Shown: positions 32,576 to 41,240, counted from the stretch's first letter. The stretch: DNA of 64,000 nt from Chryseobacterium sp. MEBOG06 (GCF_021869765.1 NZ_CP084580.1:5228742-5292741); one strand, 5' to 3'. The notes: generated by a model not told the origin, from the sequence alone. A program made the numbers and translations.

Positions 32576-33452
32576 ATTTTCTGTTCATAATCTGATGTAC
32601 GTTTTTTTCAATATTCTGGGCCAGCACTTCCATAGGGATGTCATTTTCATCATTGTTGAACGGATCTTCAATCTCTTCGGCAATAAGCTCAAGGCTCATC
32701 AGAACATAATATACAAAAACGGTAAGGGGGATCATGAAAAGTCCAATGTTAATCACGTAGGCTATGGGCAAAGCAAAAACATACAGGATAATAAACTTTT
32801 TAATAAAAGACGAATAAGAATAGGGAATCGGAGTATTTTTGATTCTCTCACAACCCCCACATACATCCAGGAACCCGGAAAGCTGGGTGTCCAGATACAG
32901 CATTTCAATTTCTGAAATCTTTCCTTCTTTTTTCAGCTGATTCAGCTTATGGGTTAAAAGGATAATTATTTCACTTGGGCCATGATTTTTCAATGACTTT
33001 TCAATCTCAGAATAATCTTCATCCAAAGCAAGTCTCGTAGATTCTTTGGAAAGATGTTTGGCTAAAAAGTGTGGAAAGAATTTTAAATATCTTGCAATCT
33101 GTTCTGCATCCTGACGATTGTCTGCAAGAATAGTATTGATTTTTATAGAAAAATTTCGGGTATCATTCACCAGTTTTCCCCAAAGCTTTCTTCCCTCCCA
33201 CCATCTGTCATAAGCAGTATTTGTTCTGAAAACCAACAGAAGAGAAAGTACAAAGCCCAGTAAAGAATGAATCATTCCTACATTGCTGATCCCTGACTTT
33301 GAAGTAAGATGAAAATATTCCACCTCCAGATATTGAATTCCCCAGGAATATAATCCTACAAGGATCATGCTTGGAAAAAGAATTTTTAGGGTATCACTTT
33401 TGTGTAAGCTGAAAAGGATTTTAAGGAAATGCTTGGTATTGTAGACTCTCAT
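32574..33452 (-). CDS. Bestrophin family anion channel
   Basis: 292 residues from ATG 33452. A GTG at 33470 is in frame, but it lies inside the promoter -7 box, so it is rejected. Four membrane segments occur near 22-40, 52-72, 200-217 and 222-240. The family motifs are seen as LLVFRTNTAYDRWWEGRKLWGKLVND near 72-97 and the C-terminal EEIEDPFNNDENDIPM near 260-275, which in bestrophins is the acidic calcium-clasp region. It is expected to be a pentameric chloride-like channel in the inner membrane. Confidence 0.9.
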   Translation of the reverse strand: MRVYNTKHFLKILFSLHKSDTLKILFPSMILVGLYSWGIQYLEVEYFHLTSKSGISNVGMIHSLLGFVLSLLLVFRTNTAYDRWWEGRKLWGKLVNDTRNFSIKINTILADNRQDAEQIARYLKFFPHFLAKHLSKESTRLALDEDYSEIEKSLKNHGPSEIIILLTHKLNQLKKEGKISEIEMLYLDTQLSGFLDVCGGCERIKNTPIPYSYSSFIKKFIILYVFALPIAYVINIGLFMIPLTVFVYYVLMSLELIAEEIEDPFNNDENDIPMEVLAQNIEKNVHQIMNRK

Positions 33453-33469
33453 AAATTCACTTAATACCA

Positions 33470-33477
33470 CAAATATA
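33470..33477 (-). promoter_or_regulatory. Putative -7 element (TATATTTG on the minus strand)
   Basis: Exact TAnnTTTG, ending 17 bases before the bestrophin ATG at 33452. This fixes the start codon. Confidence 0.55.
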
Positions 33478-33600
33478 ATTTTTTTTCATTTAGTAATGAC
33501 TGACGAAAAACTGTTACATTTATTTGAGAGAAGTTCTTCTTTTAAAATTTTTTCGAGTATCAAAAAAACACTATTTTTATTTCCCCAAAATACAAAATAC

Positions 33601-34488
33601 ATGATCCTCGAAAACGTAGATGTCGTCAATGATATCAGTAAAGAAGATTTTCAGAAAAATTATTTCAAAAAGCAAAAACCTCTTTTAATCAAGAATTTTG
33701 CAAGCCGCTGGTCTGCTTTTGACAAATGGAATCTGGCTTATATCCGCGAAAAAGCAGGAGGTCAGGAAATACCGCTGTATAATAATAAACCCGCTGATGC
33801 TGCTAAAAGTTCTGATGCTCCGGTGGCCCGTATGAAAATGAAGGATTATATTGATACTATAAAAAGCAAGCCTTCAGATCTGCGTATCTTTTTCTATATT
33901 ATTACGGATAAACTGCCCGAACTCTTGAAAAACTTTACCTATCCGGATCTTGGGATAAAGTTTTTTAAAAGACTGCCTACTTTGTTTTTCGGTGGCAGTG
34001 AGGCTCATGTTTTAATGCATTATGATGTTGATTTGGGTGATTTTATGCATATCCATTTTGAAGGGAAAAAGAGAATTTTACTGTTTGACCAGAAGCAGTC
34101 GCCTTTTCTATATAAAGTTCCGTTATCGGTCCATACAATTTATGATCTGGACTATGAAAATCCTGATTATGAAAAGTTTCCGGCTTTACAATATGCGAAA
34201 GGATATGAGATTTTCATGGAACATGGGGATGCCCTTTTTATTCCAGGGGCATTCTGGCATTTCAACAGATATCTGGAACCCGGATTTTCCCTTTCGTTAC
34301 GAGCTCTTCCCAATAAACCGAAGACTTTTGCCAATATGCTGTATCATGTTTTCGTGATGAGGTATACAGATAAACTGATGCGTAAACTGTTTAAAGCTAA
34401 ATGGGTGAATTACAAGCAGCAATGGGCATATAAGAAAAGCTCAGAAGCATTGGAGGTGCATCTGAAATCTGAAAAACAAAATAACTGA
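33601..34488 (+). CDS. Cupin-like (JmjC-fold) domain protein
   Basis: 295 residues from ATG 33601; an in-frame ATG at 33496 adds 35 residues with little resemblance to the family, so the later start is preferred. The N-terminus (VDVVNDISKEDFQKNYFKKQKPLLIKNF) and the core (SEAHVLMHYDVDLGDFMHIHFEGKKRILLFD) fit Fe(II)/2-oxoglutarate cupin_8 hydroxylases. H and D in HYD and a later H in FIPGAFWHFN are plausible iron ligands. K/R at GKKRILLF fits 2-oxoglutarate binding. Substrate may be a protein side chain; this is inference. Confidence 0.85.
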   Translation: MILENVDVVNDISKEDFQKNYFKKQKPLLIKNFASRWSAFDKWNLAYIREKAGGQEIPLYNNKPADAAKSSDAPVARMKMKDYIDTIKSKPSDLRIFFYIITDKLPELLKNFTYPDLGIKFFKRLPTLFFGGSEAHVLMHYDVDLGDFMHIHFEGKKRILLFDQKQSPFLYKVPLSVHTIYDLDYENPDYEKFPALQYAKGYEIFMEHGDALFIPGAFWHFNRYLEPGFSLSLRALPNKPKTFANMLYHVFVMRYTDKLMRKLFKAKWVNYKQQWAYKKSSEALEVHLKSEKQNN

Positions 34489-34514
34489 CTTTATGTTTTG
34501 CTCTTAAATTAAGA

Positions 34515-35045
34515 TTATTTATTTATTAACCCGAAGATGGTTGCATCTACGAATTTTCCTTTTTCAAAAAAGAAGTCTTTTAAAGTACCTTCTTTGCTGA
34601 AATTGAGAGACGACAGCAGCCTTTCAGAAGATATATTGGAAGGATCGATAAAGGCGTCTACCCTGTGTAACCTCATTGTTTCAAAACCAAAGGTAAGAAT
34701 AGGAAGAATGGCTTCTTTCATATAGGACTGCTGCCAGAATTTTGGGTTAAGTTCATAACCTATCTCTGCCCGGAAATGCTCCCTGTACCAGTTGTGGTAG
34801 CCGCAGGTTCCAATAACTTGCTTTTCAGATTTTAATTCCAGTGCCCATCTGAATCCTTTCCCTTTCTCAAATTCACCATTAAAGTGCCTAATGATGTGTT
34901 GGGCATCTTCCAAATTTTGAAAGGGAGCCAGATCATAATATTCCATAACCTCATTCAGAGAAAAATATTCAAAAAGATCTTCAGTGTCGTTATGGGTAAG
35001 TTGCCGTAAAATAAGCCTTTCGGTCTCTAAAACAGGAAATTCCAT
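34515..35045 (-). CDS. GNAT family N-acetyltransferase (RimJ/RimL-like)
   Basis: 176 residues from ATG 35045. A longer frame from 35114 adds a hydrophobic 23-residue leader that is out of place for this family. The motifs are ETERLILRQLTHNDTEDLFEYF at the start, GTCGYHNWYREHFRAEIGYELNPKFW in the core and DPSNISSERLLSSLNF near the end. It acetylates an amine; the subgroup includes ribosomal-protein N-terminal acetyltransferases. It is convergent with the cupin gene and divergent from mutS. Confidence 0.88.
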   Translation of the reverse strand: MEFPVLETERLILRQLTHNDTEDLFEYFSLNEVMEYYDLAPFQNLEDAQHIIRHFNGEFEKGKGFRWALELKSEKQVIGTCGYHNWYREHFRAEIGYELNPKFWQQSYMKEAILPILTFGFETMRLHRVDAFIDPSNISSERLLSSLNFSKEGTLKDFFFEKGKFVDATIFGLINK

Positions 35046-35147
35046 ATTAATATTTGATTTTATGGTGAAAATACAACTAATTAATGATACCAAAAAGAGG
35101 ATAATATTAACCAAGAAACAAATCTCAAAACCCTGAATTTATTTTTT

Positions 35148-35155
35148 TAAATTTG
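35148..35155 (+). promoter_or_regulatory. Putative -7 element (TAAATTTG) of mutS
   Basis: Exact TAnnTTTG ending 16 bases before the mutS ATG at 35172. No clear -33 TTTG. Confidence 0.5.
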
Positions 35156-35171
35156 GGGTTCATTTTTTACT

Positions 35172-37763
35172 ATGGCAAAATCGAAGAAGGAAACCCCGTT
35201 AATGACGCAGTACAATACCATCAAGGGTAAATACCCGGATGCACTTTTACTTTTCAGAGTAGGGGACTTTTATGAAACTTTTGGGCAGGATGCAGTGAAA
35301 ACATCCCAAATCCTGGGTATTGTTCTTACCAAGAGAAATAATGGAGAAGGAAGTGTGGAACTTGCAGGGTTTCCGCACCATTCAATAGATTCTTATCTTC
35401 CAAAACTGGTAAGAGCAGGAATGAGAGTGGCTATCTGTGATCAGCTGGAAGACCCGAAAATGGTAAAGGGAATTGTAAAGAGAGGGGTAACCGAGCTGGT
35501 GACGCCAGGAGTTACCTTCAATGACCAGGTCCTGAACTCGAAAAAGAATAATTTTCTTCTTTCCTTACATAAAGAGAAAGAAAAATACGGAATAGCCTTA
35601 GTAGATATCTCTACAGGAGAATTTTTGGTAAGCGAAGGGAATCTGGAAAAACTATTGCATATTGTCAATACTTTTGATCCAAGTGAGATTATTTATCAGA
35701 GAAGTTCACAGATCCCGGAACAGTTTAAAAATAAAAATGCTTTTAAACTTGAAGACTGGGCTTTTCAATATAATTTTGCCTACGATAAACTAACCAATCA
35801 TTTCAAAACTAAATCTTTAAAAGGATTTGGAGTAGAAAATATTCCATTAGCGATTACAGCTGCAGGTGCTATTTTTGCCTATCTTGTTGAAGATACCCAC
35901 CACAATCTGCTTGCCCATATTACAAAACTTCAGGTTATTCCACAGGAAGATTATCTGATGATGGATAATTTTACCTTAAGAAACCTGGAAATTGTCTATC
36001 CAAGTAATCCACAGGGAAAATCACTATTGGATATTATAGACAAAACGTCTACTCCAATGGGAGGAAGACTATTGAGGAGAAGAATTATTCTTCCCTTAAA
36101 ATCTGTGGATGAGATTATGAGAAGGCTTTCTCTGATTGATTTCTTAAACGAGAACGACCATCTGAAATATGAGATCTGCCAACTGCTGAAGTCTATATCT
36201 GATCTGGACAGACTGATGGGAAAACTGGCAGCCGAGAAAATTTCGCCAAGAGAATTGGGACATCTGCGCCAGAGTTTAATTAATATTCATAAAATCAAAG
36301 CTTTATTGCATCCTCATGCAGATGTACTGGCATGGCTTGAACCTTTATTTGATCTGGAAGAACTGATTAAATTTTTACAGAATCACCTTAATGAAGAGCT
36401 TCCGGTAAGCATTGCCAAAGGAAATGTCATTAAAGAAGGGGTCTCTGAAGAACTGGACAGATTGAGAAATCTACAGAGCAAAGGCCGCGGATTCCTGGAT
36501 GATATGTGCCAGAGGGAAATTGAAAGAACAGGAATTACTAGCCTTAAAATTGATTTTAATAATGTTTTCGGGTATTATATTGAAGTAAGAAATACCCATA
36601 AAGATAAAGTTCCTGATGACTGGGTAAGAAAACAGACCCTTGTGAATGCTGAAAGATATATCACCGAAGAACTGAAGGAATATGAGAGTCAGATTCTGGG
36701 GGCCGAAGAAAAAATCGGTGTGCTGGAAACCTCTCTGTACAGAAATCTGTGCGCAGAAACCATGGTTTATATTGATCAGATTCAGGGGAATTCCAACATC
36801 ATTGCCCAGCTTGATGTTGCCTCCGGATTATCCGAACTTGCTGTTTCAGAAAGCTATACAAAGCCTATTCTGAATGATGGCTATGCAATTGATTTAAAAG
36901 AAGCAAGACATCCCATTATAGAGAATGCGCTTCCATTGGGAGAGAAATACATTCCGAATGACATCTTTCTGGATAAAGATTCTCAGCAGATCATTATGGT
37001 TACAGGACCGAACATGGCCGGTAAGTCGGCAATCCTTCGTCAGACGGCTATCGTATGTCTTTTGGCGCAGATTGGTAGTTTTGTGCCGGCAAAGCATGCT
37101 GAGATCGGAATGCTGGATAAAATTTTTACTAGGGTAGGGGCTACTGATAATATTTCAGCAGGTGAATCTACATTTATGGTAGAAATGAATGAAGCGGCGA
37201 ATATTCTGAATAATATTTCTGAGCGAAGCCTTATTTTACTTGATGAGATTGGACGTGGAACTTCTACTTATGATGGAGTTTCTATTGCCTGGGCGATTGC
37301 AGAATATCTGCATCAGCATACTACACAGGCTAAAACGTTGTTTGCAACCCATTATCATGAGTTGAATGAAATGACGGTCAACTTTGAAAGGGTGAAAAAC
37401 TTCCATGTGTCTATTCAGGAGAATAAAGGAAATATTATTTTTCTTAGAAAACTTGTGCCGGGAGGAAGTGAACATAGCTTCGGTATTCATGTGGCAAAAC
37501 TGGCCGGAATGCCTGCAAAAGTAGTAAATAGGGCGAATGAAATCCTTAAAACACTTGAAGCCAGCAGAACACAGGGCGGCGGAAGTACATCAGAAAACAT
37601 AAAAAGGGTAACCGAAGAAAATATGCAGCTTTCTTTCTTCCAGCTTGATGACCCCGTTTTGGAAAATATCCGTGAAGAACTGACAAAAATAGATATCAAT
37701 ACACTGACTCCTATTGAAGCTCTAATGAAGCTTAATGCAATAAAAAAAATGATTGGAAAGTAA
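35172..37763 (+). CDS. mutS: DNA mismatch repair protein MutS
   Basis: 863 residues, full length. It recognises mismatches and recruits MutL. The mismatch-binding Phe-x-Glu is in LLFRVGDFYETFGQDA near residue 32-37. The clamp and lever regions follow. The ATPase has Walker A TGPNMAGKSAILRQ near 610, Walker B ILLDEIGRGTSTYDG near 690, and ATHYHEL near 720. The C-terminal helix-turn-helix region (LAGMPAKVVNRANEIL) is present. The start MAKSKKETPLMTQYNTIKGKYP is typical. No mutL is nearby. Confidence 0.97.
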   Translation: MAKSKKETPLMTQYNTIKGKYPDALLLFRVGDFYETFGQDAVKTSQILGIVLTKRNNGEGSVELAGFPHHSIDSYLPKLVRAGMRVAICDQLEDPKMVKGIVKRGVTELVTPGVTFNDQVLNSKKNNFLLSLHKEKEKYGIALVDISTGEFLVSEGNLEKLLHIVNTFDPSEIIYQRSSQIPEQFKNKNAFKLEDWAFQYNFAYDKLTNHFKTKSLKGFGVENIPLAITAAGAIFAYLVEDTHHNLLAHITKLQVIPQEDYLMMDNFTLRNLEIVYPSNPQGKSLLDIIDKTSTPMGGRLLRRRIILPLKSVDEIMRRLSLIDFLNENDHLKYEICQLLKSISDLDRLMGKLAAEKISPRELGHLRQSLINIHKIKALLHPHADVLAWLEPLFDLEELIKFLQNHLNEELPVSIAKGNVIKEGVSEELDRLRNLQSKGRGFLDDMCQREIERTGITSLKIDFNNVFGYYIEVRNTHKDKVPDDWVRKQTLVNAERYITEELKEYESQILGAEEKIGVLETSLYRNLCAETMVYIDQIQGNSNIIAQLDVASGLSELAVSESYTKPILNDGYAIDLKEARHPIIENALPLGEKYIPNDIFLDKDSQQIIMVTGPNMAGKSAILRQTAIVCLLAQIGSFVPAKHAEIGMLDKIFTRVGATDNISAGESTFMVEMNEAANILNNISERSLILLDEIGRGTSTYDGVSIAWAIAEYLHQHTTQAKTLFATHYHELNEMTVNFERVKNFHVSIQENKGNIIFLRKLVPGGSEHSFGIHVAKLAGMPAKVVNRANEILKTLEASRTQGGGSTSENIKRVTEENMQLSFFQLDDPVLENIREELTKIDINTLTPIEALMKLNAIKKMIGK

Positions 37764-37775
37764 TCCAATCATTTT
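37746..37775 (+). terminator. mutS terminator
   Basis: Twelve-base arms AAAATGATTGGA / TCCAATCATTTT flank a 6-base loop containing the stop codon region, followed by TTTTATTT. The mutS TAA at 37761-37763 lies in the loop. Confidence 0.85.
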
Positions 37776-37792
37776 TTTTATTTGAGCAATCG

Positions 37793-37957
37793 TTAACAGC
37801 ATAGTCCATCCTGAATACCAGGAACTCCGGACCGCTCTTCTCCGGTTTGCGGATCTGTGCAGCTTACTACTCTTGGGCAGACAGGTCTTCTTCCTCCGCT
37901 GATTTCTTTTAGCTCATTTTTTGTAAGTTTTCTTTTTTGAGTGTTTGTTTTTTTCAT
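37793..37957 (-). CDS. Bacteriocin-like peptide 1 with double-glycine leader
   Basis: 54-residue peptide, shorter than the usual ORF cut-off. The leader MKKTNTQKRKLTKNELKEIS ends with GG at 21-22, the cleavage site of C39-peptidase ABC exporters. The core of 32 residues starts RRPVC and ends in GLCC, with Cys at 27, 33, 53 and 54. It shares leader and Cys pattern with peptides 2 and 3. Such leaders are annotated bacteriocin-like in Chryseobacterium (recollection). The 172-base gap to peptide 2 holds a terminator, so this copy needs its own promoter; CTAAGATA at 37979-37986 is one base off the -7 consensus on the minus strand. No exporter or modifying enzyme is in the window. Confidence 0.82.
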   Translation of the reverse strand: MKKTNTQKRKLTKNELKEISGGRRPVCPRVVSCTDPQTGEERSGVPGIQDGLCC

Positions 37958-38076
37958 GATAATTTTAATTTGGTAATTCTAAGATATGGTTTATTTTTTT
38001 AATTTAAGTATAAAATACTGAAAATTAATTGGTTATGTTGGTGGAAGATTGGTTGTTCAGAGGAGTTCTTTAAAAA

Positions 38077-38108
38077 AAAGTGATTGAAGATTTCTCTCCA
38101 ATCACTTT
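38077..38108 (-). terminator. Terminator of the peptide 3-2 operon
   Basis: Ten-bp stem (AAAGTGATTG / CAATCACTTT) with a 12-base loop, followed on the minus strand by an eight-T run. It lies about 20 bases past the peptide 2 stop. Confidence 0.85.
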
Positions 38109-38129
38109 CAGAATGTTATAAATGTTATT

Positions 38130-38285
38130 TTAGCAGCATTGTCCTTTCGGAGTACATGATCCTAATGTCATCTCTCCGTCAATATTACAAAAGCAAGCCA
38201 TTAAACAGGTTGGTCCGCCTCCGCCGTTAATTTCTTTTAATTCGGCTTTGGTTAATTTTCTTTTTTGAATGTTTGTTTTTTTCAT
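38130..38285 (-). CDS. Bacteriocin-like peptide 2 with double-glycine leader
   Basis: 51 residues. The leader MKKTNIQKRKLTKAELKEIN ends in GG at 21-22. The core is the most Cys-rich of the three (Cys at 27, 31, 33, 44, 50, 51), starting GGPTC and ending in KGQCC. It is 39 bases after peptide 3 on the same strand, so they probably share a transcript. The leader is about 80% identical to those of peptides 1 and 3 while the cores differ, as expected for diversifying precursor peptides. Activity (antimicrobial, signalling or other) is not known. Confidence 0.84.
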   Translation of the reverse strand: MKKTNIQKRKLTKAELKEINGGGGPTCLMACFCNIDGEMTLGSCTPKGQCC

Positions 38286-38324
38286 AGTAGTTATAATTTA
38301 GTTTTTAGTTTTAAAGATGCTGGG

Positions 38325-38483
38325 TTAGCAGCAGAATCCGTCTTTTCCTACAAGGCCAGGTACCATTTCTCCTGAGTCAGGATTCATGCAGAATCCACGT
38401 AAGCATCTGGGAGCAGCCCCACCATTAATTTCTTTTAATTCTGATTTACCAAGCTTTCTTTTCTGAATGTTTAAGTTTTTCAT
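38325..38483 (-). CDS. Bacteriocin-like peptide 3 with double-glycine leader
   Basis: 52 residues, first gene of the set. The leader MKNLNIQKRKLGKSELKEIN ends in GG at 21-22. The core starts AAPRC and ends in DGFCC, with Cys at 27, 32, 51 and 52. The P-x-C at 25-27, a Cys five or six residues later and a terminal Cys-Cys are shared by the whole set. The untranslated leader sequence just before the ATG (AATTAAAATTATC) is repeated before peptide 1. A promoter element is at 38507-38514. Confidence 0.84.
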   Translation of the reverse strand: MKNLNIQKRKLGKSELKEINGGAAPRCLRGFCMNPDSGEMVPGLVGKDGFCC

Positions 38484-38506
38484 GATAATTTTAATTTGGT
38501 TACACC

Positions 38507-38514
38507 CAAATATA
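38507..38514 (-). promoter_or_regulatory. Putative -7 element (TATATTTG on the minus strand) of the peptide operon
   Basis: Exact TAnnTTTG match 23 bases before the peptide 3 ATG at 38483. Confidence 0.55.
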
Positions 38515-38573
38515 CAAAATCATTCATTTAATTCTATAGAATGTGAAAAAATATATCTCCTTTAAAAAAACAA

Positions 38574-38598
38574 AAAAGAGAACTTTAAGCTCTCTTTT
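38574..38598 (-). terminator. Terminator of the lipoprotein gene
   Basis: Hairpin of AAAAGAGA / TCTCTTTT arms extended inward by CTT/AAG, directly after the lipoprotein stop at 38600. On the minus strand a T-rich run follows. Confidence 0.7.
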
Positions 38599-38599
38599 A

Positions 38600-39445
38600 T
38601 CATAAGTGATTATATTCGTAAATGTTTAATCCGCTATTGGTTACGTTGGTTTCAGCCTTATTATAATAAGTTCTGGAATTCTTTGTAGGATAACCGCTGG
38701 CGTTATACTCATAGTTGGATTTAAAGATAGTCCATTCAGCACTTCCCGCTCCGTTATTGTAATTCAGTATACTATTATAACTTACAATGTTATGGGTAGA
38801 ACCGTTTTCATCCTCAGTGTCAATAATTTTTAAGAATCCTGTTACATTTTTAAATGGAGCATTCTTAGTATCATACACAATCGGCTTCATGGTACCTGTT
38901 GCAGCATGAAATCCACCGGTATTAGCCGGTACAGCTGCCGTTTCTGTCCAGCTGCTCAGGGAGCCGTCCGTATTTAATATCGCATTTTTTGTCCCGGTTC
39001 TGGAACTGGAAGATCCTGAAAAACTTGCTACGTAGGATATCTTTACACTATTACCGGTAATATAGCTATAATTTGTTTCTACAGTAGAAGTACCTCCGGA
39101 TGAAAGAGAAGTTTCAGTGTATATTTTTTTACTCAATCTGCTGTTTCCATCATAAGCATAAGTGGTTTTATAATTAGTATTTGCGCCGGAAGTGATCTGT
39201 TGAGTGATTAAGTTTCCCGAATACATAAAAGTGGTTACCTCACCATTGGTACTGTTGTTTATCTGAGCGATTTTCGAACCATTGTAAGTATATGTTGATA
39301 CTTCTCCGTCCGAAATCATTTTCGTTACTAGAACTGGGCTGTTATCATTGTTGTTCCCATTATTGTTGGATGAGTCATTGTCATCATTGCTGTCTGAGCA
39401 AGATGCCAAAAAAAGAATAGGTAGTAGTAAGTAATATTTTTTCAT
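38600..39445 (-). CDS. Hypothetical lipoprotein
   Basis: 281 residues from ATG 39445; the in-frame start at 39490 precedes the signal peptide by 15 residues. The lipobox is LASC (Cys at 16), followed by a low-complexity Asn/Asp/Ser linker typical of Bacteroidota surface lipoproteins. The body has several TYTYNGSKI / YAYDGNSRLSKK / YEYNASGYPTKN segments, which look like weak YD/RHS-like strands. It is probably a surface or periplasmic beta-rich protein. No specific function is recognised. Confidence 0.75.
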   Translation of the reverse strand: MKKYYLLLPILFLASCSDSNDDNDSSNNNGNNNDNSPVLVTKMISDGEVSTYTYNGSKIAQINNSTNGEVTTFMYSGNLITQQITSGANTNYKTTYAYDGNSRLSKKIYTETSLSSGGTSTVETNYSYITGNSVKISYVASFSGSSSSRTGTKNAILNTDGSLSSWTETAAVPANTGGFHAATGTMKPIVYDTKNAPFKNVTGFLKIIDTEDENGSTHNIVSYNSILNYNNGAGSAEWTIFKSNYEYNASGYPTKNSRTYYNKAETNVTNSGLNIYEYNHL

Positions 39446-39608
39446 GGTTTCTAGTTTAAAAACGGGAGTAAAAGTATTAAAAAAAATCAATTATAGTAAA
39501 TATAATAAAGGTAATACATAATAATTTTATGAAAAATATAATCTGTAGTGTAGGAAGAGAATTTTGTTTGGCAGGCGGTTGATTTATATTAATTTATTAA
39601 ATTTGATT

Positions 39609-40097
39609 ATGAAGAATTTGTTAAAGATTTTAATAGTCTTTGTTTTTTGTACTTTCTTCAAAGCTCAGCAGAGTTTTGTGCCTGTGATGAAATATGAAGA
39701 ACTCGAAAAACGTATTGAGCAGGAAAAAGATAAACTTCTTGTGGTGAATTTCTGGTCAACAACCTGCGCTCCATGTGTAAAGGAGCTTCCTCACTTCATG
39801 GAAATCAATAATAAATATGCAGGAAGCCCAAAGTATAAAATGATTCTTGTTTCATTGGACAGGCTTGCAGATAAAGAAAAAGTACTGAAGTTTATGAAAA
39901 ATAAAAATCTTAGTGCTGAAGTGCTGCTGCTGGATGATATTAAAAGAATGAATACCTGGATTCCAAGATTTGAGAAAGACTGGGATGGTAACATTCCGGT
40001 GACGCTGTTTTATAAAAATGGTGAAAAAATAAATTTCAATGATGGGGAAATGAGCAGGGAAGATCTTGAAAAAACAATTACAGAGAATCTACAATAA
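39609..40097 (+). CDS. TlpA-like thioredoxin-fold protein, exported
   Basis: 162 residues from ATG 39609; the longer frame from 39564 lies outside the signal sequence. The signal peptide is MKNLLKILIVFVFCTFFKAQ. The thioredoxin-fold domain has VVNFWSTTCAPCVKELPHF with the redox pair C-A-P-C, and a cis-Pro region GNIPVTLFY near 130. It is expected to reduce disulfides or handle thiols in the periplasm. The next gene, 11 bases on, is another thioredoxin-like exported protein, so the pair likely acts in one pathway. Confidence 0.88.
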   Translation: MKNLLKILIVFVFCTFFKAQQSFVPVMKYEELEKRIEQEKDKLLVVNFWSTTCAPCVKELPHFMEINNKYAGSPKYKMILVSLDRLADKEKVLKFMKNKNLSAEVLLLDDIKRMNTWIPRFEKDWDGNIPVTLFYKNGEKINFNDGEMSREDLEKTITENLQ

Positions 40098-40108
40098 ATA
40101 ATCTATAT

Positions 40109-40765
40109 ATGAAAAATCTGAAAATTTTAATCACAGCATTTGCCGTTGGCTTAGGGTTGTTAAGTTTTACAACCACTGACCATGATCACAATAAATCTCA
40201 GAAAGAAAAAGTTTCTTCAGCAAAAGGTTATGAAGTTGGAGATGAAGCGGCTGATTTTAAGCTTAAAAATGTTGACGGTAAAATGGTTTCTCTAAGTGAT
40301 TTTAAAAGTGCAAAAGGGTTCATTGTTATATTTACCTGTAACCATTGTCCTTATGCGAAGAAATATGAAGACCGTATTGTTGAGCTTGATAAAAAATATA
40401 AAAACCAGGGATATCCAGTAATCGCTATCAACCCTAATGATCCTAATGTACAGCCTGAGGATGGGTATCAGCAAATGATCGAGAGAGCTAAACAGAAAGG
40501 CTTTACTTTTCCGTATTTAGTAGATGAGGGCCAGAAAATCTATCCGCAGTATGGAGCAACGAAAACTCCGCATGTTTTTGTACTGCAGAAAGAAAAAGGA
40601 AAAAATATCGTCAAATATATTGGAGCTATCGACAACAATTATGATAATCCAAATGATGTATCGGAATATTATGCTCAGGATGCTGTGAATGCCTTGATCA
40701 AAGGTGAGCCAGTGAAAATGACGAAAACCGTAGCTATCGGTTGCACGGTCAAGGTAAAGAAGTAA
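40109..40765 (+). CDS. Thioredoxin-fold (AhpC/TSA-like) exported protein
   Basis: 218 residues. A signal-like N-terminus (MKNLKILITAFAVGLGLLSF) is followed by VGDEAADFKLKNVDGKMVSLSDF, then the active site IFTCNHCPYAKKYEDRI with C-x-x-C and a cis-Pro region ATKTPHVFVL near 150. The CNHCPY form is common in peroxiredoxin-like/thioredoxin family proteins of Bacteroidota. It probably pairs with the upstream TlpA-like protein, 11 bases away. The substrate is not known. Confidence 0.88.
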   Translation: MKNLKILITAFAVGLGLLSFTTTDHDHNKSQKEKVSSAKGYEVGDEAADFKLKNVDGKMVSLSDFKSAKGFIVIFTCNHCPYAKKYEDRIVELDKKYKNQGYPVIAINPNDPNVQPEDGYQQMIERAKQKGFTFPYLVDEGQKIYPQYGATKTPHVFVLQKEKGKNIVKYIGAIDNNYDNPNDVSEYYAQDAVNALIKGEPVKMTKTVAIGCTVKVKK

Positions 40766-40788
40766 TATATTTGCCTGAATAAAAAAAT

Positions 40789-40817
40789 AAAATCGGTATT
40801 TTCTGAATACCGATTTT
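40789..40817 (+). terminator. Terminator of the thioredoxin pair
   Basis: Twelve-base arms AAAATCGGTATT / AATACCGATTTT with a 5-base loop and one further T, 23 bases after the stop. The next gene starts about 25 bases later, so it is probably separately transcribed. Confidence 0.8.
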
Positions 40818-40841
40818 TCATGCCCTGAAAATACCATTGAA

Positions 40842-41231
40842 ATGAAACTGAAATTTAGCCTTAAATATCTCCTTCTGACCCTCTTTATTTTTCTTGTAGA
40901 AGTTTCAATCGCTACCATCCTGAAAGATATTTTCTTTGTAAGAGCTTATCTGGGCGACGTCATTGTGGTCATGCTTCTTTATACTTTTGTGAAGAGTTTT
41001 GTGGAGGTAAATGATCAGAAGCTGATCTTGGGAATTTTGCTTTTTTCATTTCTTATAGAATTTGCACAGTATTTCAACATCGCAGAAAGACTGGGCTTTC
41101 GTCGCGGAAGTCTGATGTATATTGTTATCGGGAACTCTTTTTCGTGGATTGATATTCTCTGTTATGCAGTAGTCTGTCTTTTCCTCTATATTTTCGTAAA
41201 AATGGCCAGAACTGAAGCCTCTAATTCTTAA
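40842..41231 (+). CDS. DUF2809 family membrane protein
   Basis: 129 residues with four membrane helices (about 7-27, 35-52, 61-80, 96-120). The pattern RAYLGDVIVVMLLYTFVKSF and FLIEFAQYFNI matches DUF2809, a small family of unknown function. A conserved-looking acidic residue and Gln in the third helix (E-x-x-Q) may matter. It is convergent with the YARHG lipoprotein gene, nine bases apart. Confidence 0.82.
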   Translation: MKLKFSLKYLLLTLFIFLVEVSIATILKDIFFVRAYLGDVIVVMLLYTFVKSFVEVNDQKLILGILLFSFLIEFAQYFNIAERLGFRRGSLMYIVIGNSFSWIDILCYAVVCLFLYIFVKMARTEASNS

Positions 41232-41240
41232 AAGCTGTTT

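Noticed and set aside
33453..33470. GTG start six codons upstream for the bestrophin
   Set aside because: The codon overlaps the TATATTTG -7 box at 33470-33477, so it cannot be in the mRNA if that promoter is used.
38600..39445. RHS protein relative or immunity role for the YD-like lipoprotein
   Set aside because: Only a few weak YD-type segments are seen, with no RHS core. It is closer to the generic surface lipoproteins of the phylum.
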